The notes under the pieces are model-generated. The model was not told the origin of the DNA. It searched no databases and worked only from the letters and a program-made list of their open reading frames with translations. This document shows, piece after piece, positions 49,097 through 61,737 of a DNA stretch of 64,000 nt. How positions within the stretch are numbered: the stretch's first letter is position 1; every line of letters starts with the position of its first letter. Both the position numbers and the translations under genes were made by a program. Origin of the DNA: Monoplex corrugatus (lineage: Eukaryota > Mollusca > Gastropoda > Littorinimorpha > Ranellidae); contig JAPXFY010000022.1 of assembly GCA_030674185.1 (NCBI GenBank), positions 3,006,928 to 3,070,927 on the forward strand. The letters are read 5' to 3'.

Positions 49097-49430
49097 CGTG
49101 CGTGCGTGTGTGCGTGTGTGTCTTTTCGGCGCTTGGATTTGATTTTGTCGAGATTTGCGCTATATAAATATTGTAATTATTATGTATGCATGTGCGTACG
49201 TATGTATGTATGTATGTATGTATGTATGTATGTATACGCTTAGATTTATGTATGTATGTATGTATGCATGTATACGCTCAGCTTAGATTTATGTATGTAA
49301 GTATGTAAGCATGTATGTATGCATGTATACGCTCATATGTATGTAGGTATGTATGCATGTATACTCTCAGCGCTTAGATTTGATTTTGTCAAGATTTTGC
49401 GCTATATAAATAAAATATATTATTATTATA
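46121..49430 (+). mobile_element. CR1/L2-like LINE inserted in the 24-bp array
   Basis: About 3.3 kb, 5'-truncated within the endonuclease (SRGGGIAILYNDSLHSRLSF, FLSDFDQLLDHYCLLPGNLI, LGDINVHYDNTHRYD). It continues through RT to KTHLFSSA at 48,851. The 3' UTR has a TG tract (about 49,012-49,092), tatg repeats (49,170-49,350), two copies of a cttagatttgattttgtcaa / gcgctatataaata end motif, and a TTA tail at 49,430. 24-bp units lie on both sides, so it landed inside the array. Coding frame is lost between about 46,450 and 46,530, and at 48,505 by one extra A. Confidence 0.93.
46526..48514 (+). CDS. LINE ORF2 piece: endonuclease end and reverse transcriptase
   Basis: 662 open codons of retrotransposon ORF2, which would nick DNA and reverse-transcribe the element's RNA. 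Visible in order: endonuclease end (HILDWIISRDHH, ALPSDHSAIL), linker (WLTHEIACAKRARRRAERRW), then RT motifs FKSAIVHPLLKK, LKNYRPISNLSFLSKLLEKV, SAYRQCHSTETALLHIL, LLDLSAAFDTIDHG (A), CGVPQGSVLGPVLF, HHFYADDTQLQ (catalytic YADD) and LQLNDDKTEAILIG. Catalytic residues are intact. The frame stops early at 48,514 because of a one-base insertion in an A run; the tail continues in another frame to 48,851. The true N-terminus is missing. Confidence 0.9.
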   Translation: MTQHISEPTHQKGHILDWIISRDHHNSATNNCLVLSTRLTSALPSDHSAILCSLDISPPSRTTRTVTRRNLKSIDLSTFSSDASRLLSEKSHNLADEFYTTLHHLLDTHAPATTRLLPDRPPTPWLTHEIACAKRARRRAERRWRKSKLTVHRQLFQASKTKVSTLIASAKTSYFQTKILNASSSKELFTTMNHLLGTRKDLPLPTKHTNEELPSVFSKYFTTKIQTLRDRLDRTPCQPCPPDPSFSGTPLTTFTPVSQEEIFNTIRSMSFKTCELDPLPGSLYSDCLPTLLPFITDIINTSFQTGTVPDSFKSAIVHPLLKKHNLDPNELKNYRPISNLSFLSKLLEKVVLNQLNSHLSANNLLNPFQSAYRQCHSTETALLHILNNLLLATDTGKVSLLTLLDLSAAFDTIDHGILLSRLHHTFGISDIALSFFTSYLSNRKQTVLINGTYSQPAYLTCGVPQGSVLGPVLFTLYTSPLSTIINSHSIKHHFYADDTQLQDSDSPDNIQRLLTRTTECYSDIKNWMTHNRLQLNDDKTEAILIGTRQKLSQLPPLSLPLCNTSVPISDSAKNLGVCIDSTLSMNNFVSQTDRSCYYHLHRTSLIRKYRSVETTAKLVLSFIMSRIDYCNSLLSGLPASTIHILQRIQNNAVRLVLKKKKS

Positions 49431-49555
49431 TCACGTTAGTTTGTCTGTGCCATATCATATTAGTTTGTCTGTGCCATATCACGTAAATCTGTCTGTGCCA
49501 TATCACGTTAGCCTGTCTGTGCCATTTGCGATATTTTGTGCCATATCACATGTGT
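49431..49555 (+). repeat. 24-bp minisatellite, right copy B (remainder)
   Basis: About 5 units after the LINE insertion, leading into segment X. Confidence 0.9.
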
Positions 49556-49790
49556 AGTATGTTCTATGAAAAAAAATATGGCGACAGCAAGGGGCGTTCA
49601 AGAGTCACGACCTGAATGTGGCCAAGTCCCCTTAGAATGTGGGAAGTTCAGATCAAAACACTTGCCTGACAGGGCCTTCTCATCTGAGGATCTTCCGCTG
49701 TTCGGTTCTGCCCAGAGTTTCTTGTTACTGTATGCCTGGGCATGAATCCTATACGCCAGCAAAAACTTGAGGTTCTCCCGAATTTATGAA
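49556..49790 (+). repeat. Segment X, right copy B
   Basis: Direct copy of 41,600-41,830 and inverted copy of 28,873-29,115. Confidence 0.85.
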
Positions 49791-52515
49791 GTGTATTGCT
49801 TGTTCATTAGTTTAGGTATTGTATTCTGTCTTTGTCTGTTCATCAGTTTAGGTATTGTATTGTGTCTTTGTCTGTTCATCAGTTTAGGTTTTGTATTCTG
49901 TCTTTGTCTGTTCATCAGTTTAGGTTTTGTATTGTCTTTGTCTGTTCATCAGCTTAGGTATTGTATTCTGTCTTTGTCTGTTCATCAGTTTAGGTATTGT
50001 ATTCTGTCTTTGTCTGTTCATCAGTTTAAGTATTGTATTGTGTCTTTGTCTGTTCATCAGTTTGGGTATTGTATTCTGTCTTTGTCTGTTCATCAGTTTA
50101 GGTATTGTATTGTGTCTTTGTCTATTCATCAGTTTAGGTATTGTATTCTGTCTTTGTCTGTTCATCAGCTTTGGTATTGTATTCTGCCTTTGTTCATCAG
50201 TTTAGGTATTGTATTCTGTCTTTGTTCATCAGTTTAGGTATTGTATCCTGTCTTTGTCTGTTCATTAGCTTAGGTATTGTATCCTGTCTTTGTCTGTTCA
50301 TTAGCTTAGGTATTGTATTCTGTCTTTGTCTGTTCATCAGTTTATGTATTGTATTCTGTCTTTGTCTGTTCATTAGTTTAGGTATTGTATCCTGTCTTTG
50401 TCTGTTCATCAGTTTAGGTATTGTATTCTGTTTTTGTCTGTTCATCAGTTTAGGTATTGTATTCTGTCTTTGTCTGTTCATCAGCTTAGGTATTGTATTG
50501 TATCTTTGTCTGTTCATCAGTTTAGGTATTGTATTCTGTCTTTGTCTGTTCATCAGTTTAGGTATTGTATTCTGTCTTTGTCTGTTCATCAGTTTAGGTA
50601 TTGTATTCTGTCTTTGTCTGTTCATCAGTTTAGGTATTGTATTCTGTCTTTGTCTGTTCATCAGTTTAGGTATTGTATCCTGTCTTTGTCTGTTCATCAG
50701 TTTAGGTATTGTATCCTGTCTTTGTCTGTTCATCAGTTTAGGTATTGTATCCTGTCTTTGTCTGTTCATCAGTTTAGGTATTGTATCTGTCTTTGTCTGT
50801 TCATTCAGTTTAGGTATTGTATCCTGTCTTTGTCTGTTCATCAGTTTAGGTATTGTATTCTGTCTTTGTCTGTTCATCAGTTTAGGTATTGTATTCCTGT
50901 CTTTGTCTGTTCATCAGTTTAGGTATTGTATCCTGTCTTTGTCTGTTCATCAGTTTAGGTATTGTATTCTGTCTTTGTCTGTTCATCAGTTTAGGTATTG
51001 TATTCTGTCTTTGTCTGTTCATCAGTTTAGGTATGTATTCTGTCTTTGTCTGTTCATCAGTTTAGGTATTGTATTCTGTCTTTGTCTGTTCATCATTTAG
51101 GTATGTATTCTGTCTTTGTCTGTTCATCAATTTAGGTATTGTATTCTGTCTTTGTCTGTTCATCAGTTTAGGTATGGTATCCTGTCTTTGTCTGTTCATC
51201 AATTTAGGTATTGTATTCTGTCTTTGTCTGTTCATCAATTTAGGTATTGTATTCTGTCTTTGTCTGTTCATCAGTTTAGGTATGGTATCCTGTCTTTGTC
51301 TGTTCATCAATTTAGGTATTGTATTCTGTCTTTGTCTGTTCATCAGTTTAGGTATTGTATTCTGTCTTTGTCTGTTCATCAGTTTAGGTATGGTGTCCTG
51401 TCTTTGTCTGTTCATCAGTTTAGGTATGGTATCCTGTCTTTGTCTGTTCATCAGTTTAGGTATGGTATCCTGTCTTTGTCTGTTCATCAGTTTAGGTTTT
51501 GTATTCTGTCTTTGTCTGTTCATCAGTTTAGGTATTGTATTCTGTCTTTGTCTGTTCATCAGTTTAGGTATTGTATCCTGTCTTTGTCTGTTCATCAGTT
51601 TAGGTATTGTATCCTGTCTTTGTCTGTTCATCAGTTTAGGTATTGTATCCTGTCTTTGTCTGTTCATCAGTTTAGGTATTGTATTCTGTCTTTGTCTGTT
51701 CATCAGTTGAGGTATTGTATCCTGTCTTTGTCTGTTCATCAGTTTAGGTATTGTATTCTGTCTTTGTCTGTTCATCAGTTTAGGTATTGTATTCTCTCTT
51801 TGTCTGTTCATCAATTTAGGTATTGTATCCTGTCTTTGTCTGTTCATCAGTTTAGGTACTGTATCCTGTCTTTGTCTGTTCATCAGTTTAGGTATTGTAT
51901 TCTGTCTTTGTCTGTTCATCAGTTTAGGTATTGTATTCTGTCTTTGTCTGTTCATCAATTTAGGTATGGTATTCTGTCTTTGTCTGTTCATCAGTTTAGG
52001 TATTGTATTCTGTCTTTGTCTGTTCATCAATTTAGGTATTGTATTCTGTCTTTGTCTGTTCATCAGTTTAGGTATGGTATCCTGTCTTTGTCTGTTCATC
52101 AATTTAGGTATTGTATTCTGTCTTTGTCTGTTCATCAATTTAGGTATTGTATTCTGTCTTTGTCTGTTCATCAGTTTAGGTATGGTATCCTGTCTTTGTC
52201 TGTTCATCAGTTTAGGTATTGTATTCTGTCTTTGTCTGTTCATCAATTTAGGTATGGTATTCTGTCTTTGTCTGTTCATTAGTTTAGGTATTGTATTCTG
52301 TCTTTGTCTGTTCATCAGTTTAGGTATGGTATTCTGTCTTTGTCTGTTCATCAGTTTAGGTATGGTGTCCTGTCTTTGTCTGTTCATCAGTTTAGGTATG
52401 GTATCCTGTCTTTGTCTGTTCATCAGTTTAGGTATGGTATCCTGTCTTTGTCTGTTCATCAGTTTAGGTATTGTATTCTGTCTTTGTCTGTTCATCAGTT
52501 TAGGTATTGTATCCT
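49791..52515 (+). repeat. 36-bp minisatellite, right copy B
   Basis: About 76 units of tttaggtattgtattctgtc plus tttgtctgttcatcag. The unit is 12 codons long, so all-frame openness is expected (FRYCILSLSVHQ on plus, MNRQRQNTIPKL on minus). Variants (gtatcctg, ggtatggt, catcaatt) occur in small blocks. A few units between 50,780 and 51,110 have lost or gained one base. Confidence 0.97.
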
Positions 52516-54063
52516 GTCTTTCCACAAAAGGCCTACTTAAATGACAGTCCTGAACCATCCTTATGAAGACCTTGACAACAGTCACCACATATTCTCAGTT
52601 CACTGAACAGGCCGCTCACATCCCCGCCAAAGTGCCAGGAACACTCCAAAGCATATTGGCAGGTTAGACTAAAACCTTTTCGTGTCATATAGCAGTGAAG
52701 TCGCCTTTTTCCGTTTTCAAAAGATACTTTTGCCTACTTAACTCTCTCTCTCTCCCCTCTCTCTCTCTCTCTTCCTCTCTGACCCTCTCTCTCTCTCTCA
52801 CACACACACGTACGCACACAAACGCACTCATGCACACACGCATGCGCGTTTACTCACGCACTCACAAGCGCGTACGTAGACATGCAGACACACAGTGTGT
52901 TACACTTAGAAGACGTGATTTGTCATGACTGGTCTACATCTAAGTCTAAGCACGCGCAGAATCACGTCATTAATGTCACTTGTTCTTTACGTGACATATT
53001 GTCAGGTCTTCAGGGACAGGCATAGGGAAGTGAGAAAATGAAAGGACCTTGAATATGGAATCAATTCATTGAAAATGTGAAGAAGTGTATTTCTATAGAT
53101 ATGCAGAAATAAAAATTCTATAGGACAGTACTATTACGTAGTTTCCCTCAGTATATACTTTCATTGTACGATCAGCTGTGCAAAAGTGAATCTGTGAACC
53201 ACGTTTCATTTATACTGTGGTTATACTCTCTTGGCTGCTGAGGTCAAAGAGTCGTACATCAGTAGACACATACTGAAGAAGGAAATTAGATCTAATTATA
53301 GATAAAACTTCTGTCCTACTGTATACATAGAAAATACATTTTGGACAACTTTTGCTATTTACGTTGCAATTACAAAGATGCAGATGGCCTTGAGTATCAC
53401 TTGCTGTGACCTTGAATAATTTTCAAACGCAATAAGAATTGATATACATCGAGGACAACATTAAAAGTGTCACAACAATGAAAACAGTATTTTAACATTG
53501 TCAGAAGTTCCTTTAAAATGTGCAGCTCACGCACATTTCTCAAAAATTGCTGAATTCAGGAAATTTTGGGGTTCATGTGACCCTGACCTTTACGTGCTTT
53601 GCCTTCCAAATATATGCATTCTCGACTCCGAAATGATCGACACTTCTGACCCAACGTTTGTAAGACTCCATCCAGAAACAGCAGCGATACCCCTGCAAGC
53701 ACACTTTTGATACAGCCAGACAGCCATACAGCCAAATGACATAAAAAACAATGTATAGTCAGGTACATATAATATTGTGCTGATGTATCCGACACAAAAA
53801 GGCAGACCGATGGACACGCACACACACATACACACATCCATTGCATGTAAATTAACTACTCTCCTCTTTTAAAAAAATTGTAAAAGTTATCACAAAGTTG
53901 TTCCGTACATTGCATGCAACATAGATTGTTTGAAAAATGTCTTGAAAGAAGTGACCACCTAAAATGCGATGAAGACTATGCCACTAATTACTGTTTAACA
54001 AACAAGAAGATGCTGTAGTTAAGGTATCTGAGACAGGTGTAACATGAGCAATCCACTGTGTAC
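52516..54063 (-). repeat. 3' flank of gene 3 (copy of gene 2's 3' flank)
   Basis: Reverse-complement match to 25,273-26,935 with small indels. CT/CA tracts at about 52,742-52,810. No coding support. Confidence 0.85.
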
Positions 54064-57000
54064 TTATTTACTGCCAAGTAAATCAGCATGAGATCCCAGC
54101 CACTTTAAAAGCTCTGCTTCCTGGGATTTTCTTCGTTTTTCTGCCAGTGTATTAAAAGGTATATACGAAGGGATTCAGAGCAGAGTTTAAGGGCAGTACG
54201 AAGATAGCTAAGGCAACATTGACCTCTCCAGGGATGGAAATACCAGCCAATGCCAAAAATCCACATAGTCCAATGGGAAACCAGCACATGAAGTCCGTTA
54301 CAGCCACAGTGATCAACCGCCGTGCTATGGTCATGTCTCGTGATGCTTTGGTCGTGTTAGTTCTCAGTGCGTTCTTCTGTATTGACCAGTAGATAAAAGC
54401 TTGGCCAGCTGAGATCAGCACAAACAGAATGAAATTAAAGACGATCAAAACACCAAAGGAATAAACTCGCCCTTTAAAATATTTTCGGGTGACTGGGAGT
54501 GGAATACAAATACCTGTCTGACTGTAGAACTCCCAGTGTGATGTCACTGGAAGTAAAGGTAACAAGGCAATAAACCAACCAATCAACCAAGTCAGCAGAC
54601 AAGCTACTGCTGCTGATGTTGTCTCAAATCGCAAAGTGCTGAATGGAAAGCAAAGGACAATGAAACGATCCAGTGTGATGAGCCAGATGGTCAGAGCTGA
54701 TACTTCACTGGACAGCAGAGACAGAAAACCAGCCATCTTACAGGCCACACTGCTTGTCCATGTGTCATCATAATAAAGATATCTACCACGGAACAGTTCA
54801 TCAGCCACACCAATAATAGCAATGTAGACACCCATCAAATAGTCAGCCATGGTCAAGTTGGTGACAAACACACTGAAGCCACTTGAAGAACTTTTCTTCT
54901 GTGCACACAAACGTACAACAAAACAGAAGATGTTACCAGTCACTGACAGACAGCTGATCAGCCAGAGAAACCCCCGGTACATTGCTGATTGAAGTAAATC
55001 TTCACATGATGAAATTTCGTCTTTGGGGGAATAGCAAAACGTATCATCAAAATTATGTGGTAGTATTTCTTGCAGCATAATTTAGAATTCAGTGTCGATA
55101 TGACATGGAGATGGTAAAGATCTTTGAAGATGTCAGGTGGAAATGTTTTCACAGGACTACCTTCCATGTACAATGCCGTTAACTTTGGTGTAAACTGAAA
55201 ACCACCAGCGCTGACAGTATTGATAGTAGTAAATGTTAAATTCAGTTTCTGCAATTTTAGGAACTTGGACCAGACTTTGGTGCCAAACACTGTCAGTGTG
55301 GTGTATGACAGATCTATCGTTGTGAGTGCACTTTGCTGAATATCAGAAGAGGGATCAGAGTAGAGTGAGGTATAGGATTGTTGGACAGGGACAGTGTCTG
55401 TAGATTTTCTAAACCAAGAAAATAAGTCATATTGACATGCTGTAGTTTGTTGCCAGTAAGATCAAGAAACTGCAAGTTGGGCAACTTCATGCTGGACAAG
55501 ACAGTCAAAGAACACTGGACAAGAATCAGATGAATAGATAGGAGTCATTACTACATCAGACAGACTCATTCCTGTACCTGTGACATCCAAGTAACGGAGC
55601 TGTAGATAGATGTGAGCAGAGAAAGGCTGATGGCACAGAAATAGTAACCATTTACACAGACAGCCCACAGGACAGGTCACATCACACGACAGTTCATCAT
55701 CATACAGTGGGCAGTGAGGCCAGCCATCACACAGGTGGTCAGCATGTAGACATATTATGGAAGATCTACATCGAAAGAAAGCAGGACAATTCAATTCATG
55801 ACATCCCATTTCGTCTTCATGGTCCATACAGTCGTGCATTCCATTGCATCTTGTGTAGACAGGCAGGCAATCATTGAATTTACCAGGACAACGATAGTGG
55901 CTGTCAGGACAGGACTCGTTGGAAGTTATTGGGGTTGAAATGAAAATGTTAATACCATCAAAATCAATGAGAACAGGAGATGGAAAAACTGGTGCCTTGT
56001 AATTGTACTTATATCTATAGAAATCACAGTTCAGCTCATCTGATTCGTCCTGACAATGGAACACATGATCGCAGACAAAGTCATAGGACACACACTGACC
56101 GTTAGTACAGGTAAACATGTTGACACAAGGAGGATGTTTACAGAAAGACTCATCACTCTTATCCTGACAGTCTTGTAGGAAGTTACATACCAGGGTGTAT
56201 GGCAGCGTGGTGACGTCATCATCACAGGTAAATAAAGGGACAAAAGTGACGTGATCAACTGTTGAATCAAACTCACCATGCGTGAGTGACAAGTGATCAG
56301 AAAAAGTACAAGAAGTCACGTGACCTTGACCACACACATCATACTGGTGTAATCCACAGAGTAGAAATGTGTGTGTCACGTGACCATCAGGACACGTCAT
56401 CAGAGAATGGTGTGTGTGCAAAGGAAAAGGAGTCTTGGTCAACGTTATTGCTTGTGAAGGAAGATGAATCCCATTTTTCGTAAATTCGCAAATTAAAGTG
56501 TCATAATAAGATTCAGAACAGGCAAACCTCTCAAAGTGACGTCTTCTTCTGTAGATACACATCATGCCCCTTCTTTCAAAAGCCACTTCAGTATCTTGAA
56601 ACGGAACAGAATGGTAAAGGACGGTCCTGTCTTCACTAATGACGTTCTTTCCGTACATTTTGGAAAATGAGACGTCGCCAGTAGTCAAGCCAACCCAAAG
56701 GTTGTTGGGGATATACCAATATGGATTGGTTAACTTGTTAACTATTCTAGGCCAGTCTGCCTCACATTTGGGCATGCTCAACGTGCCTCCCAAAGACTTG
56801 CAGTACATGTACGTGGTAGATGCTTCATCAAAATCTATTTCATCAATATCCGTACCGATATCATCAATACAGACAAATCTGTAGCAACGGTTACATAACG
56901 CCACCAAACCCTGACAGTCAGGACTGCTGAAGGGACAGTGTTCTGTTTCATCCTGCCCATCTTCACACTCTGTCCTCATGTTACAGTCCAGGTGGTGCTG

Positions 57001-57419
57001 AAAACTAATATAGTGATCAACAGAACAATTGAACAAACCACTGAGTAACTTTTGAGGTGTTTGGCTGCCAGGGTGAAAAGAAAAGAACAGCCTGAAACAT
57101 TGTGCGTCCAGGCAGCGATTGTTGTCGTATTGAACGGTGAGTGTTGGGATGTGGAGCACATGTTCACTTGCATGGTGTAGGCACACCAACGTTTGAGACA
57201 TATTGTCGTGTATACACAATCTGACACTTTCATCTAAATAATACTCCATCGTTTTTTTGAGACTGGTCATAATGGCATGTCCATCTGGGACAGATATACA
57301 TGTGGTCATTGTAAAATCCTGGTAGCTATGCTGTTTACTATAATTCCCTTTTGGTGTGATGAACCCTGACAACGGTGATGTCTTCACCAACAACAGGTCC
57401 TGCTGTGAAGAATCGTTCC
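54064..57419 (-). pseudogene. GRL101-like LDLa/C-type-lectin/LRR G-protein-coupled receptor (gene 3, five frameshifts)
   Basis: Minus-strand near-copy of gene 2 with the same order: CUB-like, LDLa, C-type-lectin-like, LDLa repeats, LRRs, 7TM (LDRF in TM3, NPFVY in TM7). The same acceptor (gtttgttttcag/GGAACG) puts the exon start at 57,419. The ectodomain is open from there to about 55,555. Against gene 2, single-base losses lie near 55,553, 55,537 and 55,372 (LRRs) and 55,071 (before TM1). One extra T near 54,153 creates a stop right after NPFVYTF. Beyond that slip the original C-terminal tail is still readable to HADLLGSK and its stop (54,064-54,066). Five separate indels favour a pseudogene, but every indel is 1 bp, as in uncorrected long-read consensus, so a working gene is not excluded. 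Confidence 0.85.
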
Positions 57420-57507
57420 CTGAAAACAAACCATCACCCCAACAGACACACCAACCATAAAACCGTCCCCTAAACCTCCCAATCTGCCAACTCAAAACAA
57501 AAGCAGA

Positions 57508-57531
57508 GAGAGAGAGAGAGAGAGAGAGAGA
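57508..57531. repeat. (GA)n microsatellite
   Basis: Short GA tract at the outer edge of the duplicated receptor module, corresponding to the CT tract before gene 2. Confidence 0.9.
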
Positions 57532-57889
57532 ACTCAGAACTCAGAATTTTTTAATGTACATCGGCCTTAGGCCACAATACAATAGTCGGTGGAGCGGGGT
57601 GGGGGTGGGGGAGATAAGGTTTTTGTGGATTACACCAATATTGCAATGCGTATGATTGCATCGTCGAACATTGCGACTTTCCGTGCGTTCCTCAGTTGAT
57701 ACTTCGTCGGTGTAACAGTCAACAGATCTTTCTTTTGCTGACTAGATTTAACATTTAATGAAGTAATACACTAAACAGTACTTGATTATCATCAAGCTTC
57801 ATCAGTGCATTAAGGCATCAAACAAGTCATAAAGATATTTATATACATATACATATATCGTTCCATTCCTCCATCTACTGGTCAAGCAA

Positions 57890-58385
57890 TTAGTTTTTCT
57901 GTATAGCCAACAGCCGGTCAATTAATACAATCATCAAACGATCAACAAACAATTGGTAAATCACCTTGCTTGCGAAATAAACTTCACTTTATCCATCCAA
58001 TCAAACAAATACTTAGTACATTCAGTGTACCGTGACAACGGTAATCAATTAATCAATCAACTACCATTCTATCATTTAATTAGCCATATAAATCAGATCA
58101 GTTAAAATACTGAACCGTTTCTCTACCAGCTAAGTTAGTCACCTAATACAATTACTCATCTATAAACAAAACTAGTCAGCGAGTCACCGAACAATTTGAT
58201 CAGTTTTATATAAATCATTTTCCCGATCAGTACTTAATCAGCAACTAATCAATGGATCAATCATTCAGTCAGTCCATCCAACAATCAATCAAAGAATTAA
58301 TCAAACAATCAATTAAGCAGTCAATCAATGAATAATCAATTTACCAAATATTTGTAAATCAAGTATCAATAAACAATTCAATTTT
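57890..58385. repeat. Imperfect (AATC)n-rich region
   Basis: Scattered aatcaatcaatca and caattaatca words, likely within the 3' UTR of the adjacent LINE. Confidence 0.65.
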
Positions 58386-58594
58386 TCAAAATTATCTTTA
58401 CCCCCGCGTTTTTGTGCATAATTTGCAGTCTGTACTCAAGACTTATAAGCACACATCAGTTGATATCGAAATGACTACAAACATGTAATGGAACAAGCGT
58501 TAATAGTTTTACCATTTATTATAACTATACAGCATTGTATAATTACTTATGTAATACAGTAATATAGTACTGGTGATGACTTATTTTCGTTAGT

Positions 58595-61530
58595 TTATTC
58601 ATTCATGATTTTTTTGCGCCTGTTGATGGCATGAAAAACAAATCTGGACACGTTGTATCTATGATGAGAATTTTCTGCTTTGAGCAGTAGATAAAGTGGC
58701 ATTCTAGCTGAATCTTTGAGGAATTTTACTCTAATATCTGTATAAGTGGGACAGTCATATATAAGGTGATATTCATTTTCGATATGTGTTTTGCAAAAAG
58801 GGCATGCCCTTTTGTGAATACTCTCACTATAACGATGTGAATTGTTATTCAGCGGTAGTACATCAAATCTTAGTTGTGTGATTGCCACTCTGAAACAATA
58901 TGTATCCATGTCAGAAATATATATTTCTTTTCAAAAAATTGTTTTGAATGATCTATAGCACTCATATCTGCCACCATCTCTAATAATACTAGTGCATTCT
59001 TGGATAAACAGATCAATAAGTCTTTGTCTAAATATGTTTAAAAATAGTTTTACATCCCCTACTCCCTGTTGAAGCCATACAATGTTGAAACCTGTATCAC
59101 ACAGGATTTTTCTTACCTCTGATGCCCAACGATCCTTTCCATTTCTATCTAATTCCAGAAGCATTTGGTAAGCTTTATGCGGAAATCTTTCGGTACTCAT
59201 TTGTAGCAATCTAAACCAATATCTTAAGCATGCGACCACAGAGTTAACGAATAATGGATATCTTTCCAGATCAGCGTACACCATCTTGTTTGGTGTCTTA
59301 ACAGGCACGCCTAAAAATCTTTGGCACGCCATCATATGTACCTTTTCTATGTGTTCCATTCGTTTTAATCCCCATACTTCTGATGCGTACAACAGAATGG
59401 GTTGTACCTTTACGTCAAATATTTTAAAGAAAGTATCCATTGTCATTTCCTTGAATTTTTGGAGAACCCTATTTAGCTGTACAACAGCTTTCTTCCCCTT
59501 AGTTGCTAAATGTGCACTACCTTTCTTGACACTTACCATTGTCGTGAAATTAAAACCTAAATAGTAAATAGGAATAATTATTCACCACTTCCAACTTATT
59601 TTCTTCATATGACCATTTTTCACGTTTTCCGAGGAACCCTCCGTTTCTAAACATCATGACCTTCGTTTTGTCAATATCTACTTTTAATTTCATGTTGTTA
59701 CAACACATACTTAAAACGTTCAGCTGATTCTGTAAACCACTTGGTGTAGTTGAGAAAAGTACCACCTCATCTGCAAAGAGTAAAACAAATATTTCCAACA
59801 TCCCAGGTAGTAATTGGATGCCATGTTTTCCTTTGTCACCCATACAATTCGCTAACTGATTTATAAATATCGAAAACAACGTAGGATTCAAGACACAACC
59901 TTGTCTTACTCCAACCGGACATTGAAACATCTCTGAAAATTTATCGTTAACTCGGATACATGACACCAATGACTTGTGCATTGCCATTAATGATGCGAGA
60001 AATTTCCCTTTAACACCCTCATTTCTAATACAATGAAGGAGTTTATCATGTCTGACCGAATCGAAAGCCTTTTTAAAGTCAACAAAAGCAACATATAATT
60101 TCATCCCTTTCTTGTGCATGCATTTCTGAATGATAGCATGTAGTGTGAATATATGATCAACAGTTGAGTATCTATTACGAAAACCTGCCTGGCTCTCTGA
60201 TATCAAATTATTAGCTTCTAACCAGGTGTATAATCTCATGTTCAGTATTGTTGTGTAACATTTAGATATCATGCTTAAAAAAGATATACCTCTATAATTA
60301 TCTGCATTTTCAGGATCCCCTTTCTTGAAAATGGGGATGATAATGGCTATGGACCACTCTTTTGGATATATCCCCGAGTCAAAAATGATTTTAAACAGTT
60401 TTGTTAGAAAAGCTATAACATCTTTTCCCCCATTTTTTAACATTTCAGCTGAAACGCTGTCAATTCCGCTTGCTTTACCAGTCTTAAGTTTACTAACTGC
60501 TCGTTTAACCTCTTCTTCAGATATATCTCTATTTAGAGTATGCTCCCTTTCCTCAGATAGATCTACCTCAATATCACAATGTTCACCAACATGTCCCCCA
60601 TAATTTTGAAAAATATTCTTGAAGTGCTCGAACCAGACATCAATATCAATATCATTTGAGACTTTGTCTTTGTTTCCACAACCCATACTTCTTAGCAGTT
60701 TCCAGAACTGTGATGAATTAGTCATTTCTAGGGTTAGCGAATCTGCTTTCTGTTTCCTAAATGCTTGTCTCTTTGTCTTTAGTAATCATCTGTACGTTTT
60801 CCTCTCTTCCACATATGAAATTCTATCTTCTTCCTTCCTAGTTTTCCTAAAATAATTTAGTTTACGCCTAGTTTCTTTTTTTGCTTGCTGACAGTCCTTG
60901 TCAAACCATTCTGATCTTTTGTTCCAGTAAACTTTATACGTTTTATACATACAGGCACTGGCATCTTTCAGACATTGTACAAAAGTATTCAAACCACTAT
61001 CCACATCGCAATGTAGAGTATTTGTGGCCAAAGTAAGTCTGTCTTGAATATCACTGCTTTTCAAAATTTTGTGGAACTCGGCTTCCAGTTCATGTTTCCA
61101 AATAAATTTCTCACAAACCTCGTTTTTGGGTTGACTTGTTTTACCATGACCAGCCTCAACGATATCATTTTTAATTTCAACCATCATAACAACTGGTAGG
61201 TGATCAGAATCCATCATGTTCTCAACAACAATTGATTTGATGTGTATAGATGAAAACAAATCAATGGAAGTAATGAAATAGTCTACTGTGCTAGTCCCAG
61301 AGGACGCAATATATGTACATCCATCGTCAAAATCCGTTTCACGCAATCCGTTTAAAATCATACATTCAAACACATTAAATAACTCAATTAGCTGACAATC
61401 AAATTTATTTGAAATCCTGTGAAATTCTGGGAAATCTGTTCTCGGTATAAATATTCACATCGAAATCATCGACCTCTCCATTAAAACTGTAATTAGTTCT
61501 CGCGTTTAAATCCCCATTTACAAAAAAAAA
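58595..61530 (-). pseudogene. LINE ORF2 (endonuclease remainder, reverse transcriptase, C-terminal zinc-knuckle-like motif)
   Basis: Pieces in order on the minus strand: GDLNARTNYSFNGEVDDFDV (about 61,515), TVDYFITSIDLFSS and MDSDHLPVVMMVEIK (endonuclease end). Then RT from 60,725: KLKTGKASGIDSVSAEMLKN, IAIIIPIFKKGDPENADNYR, GISFLSMISKCYTT, YVAFVDFKKAFDSVRHDKLL (motif A), CPVGVRQGCVLNPTLFSIFI and VLLFADEVVLFS. After a slip near 59,560 comes the tail: LNRVLQKFKEMTMDTFFKIF, LLYASEVWGLKRMEHIEKVH, and CPFCKTHIENEYHLIYDCPT. The catalytic FADD reads FADE. At least three frame breaks (about 60,780, 59,560, 58,925) plus the missing N-terminus make it inactive. Confidence 0.85.
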
Positions 61531-61737
61531 AAAAAAGAATCAACACAAGTCATATAGATCTAAGAAAACTAACATGTAATTTATTTGCAGTATTTACACG
61601 CAAAGCACATTTGGATTCCGATGGTGGTGTTGTGTTCTGATTCCAAATATAACTGTCGTCGCCTGTGGCAGATCGTACAGGTCTACCTGATATTGTGGCC
61701 CGGCCGATATCCTATCTGTTAGTACCTGAGGCCTCAC

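Noticed and set aside
49767..52588. Long open frames such as FRYCILSLSVHQ (388 codons) and MNRQRQNTIPKL (508 codons)
   Set aside because: They arise from the 36-bp unit being 12 codons. Opposite strands and several frames are open together.
53498..53710. Small frame MSEVPLKCAAHAHFSK.. in the 3' flank of gene 3
   Set aside because: The corresponding sequence beside gene 2 (25,650-25,900) differs by indels and does not keep the frame.
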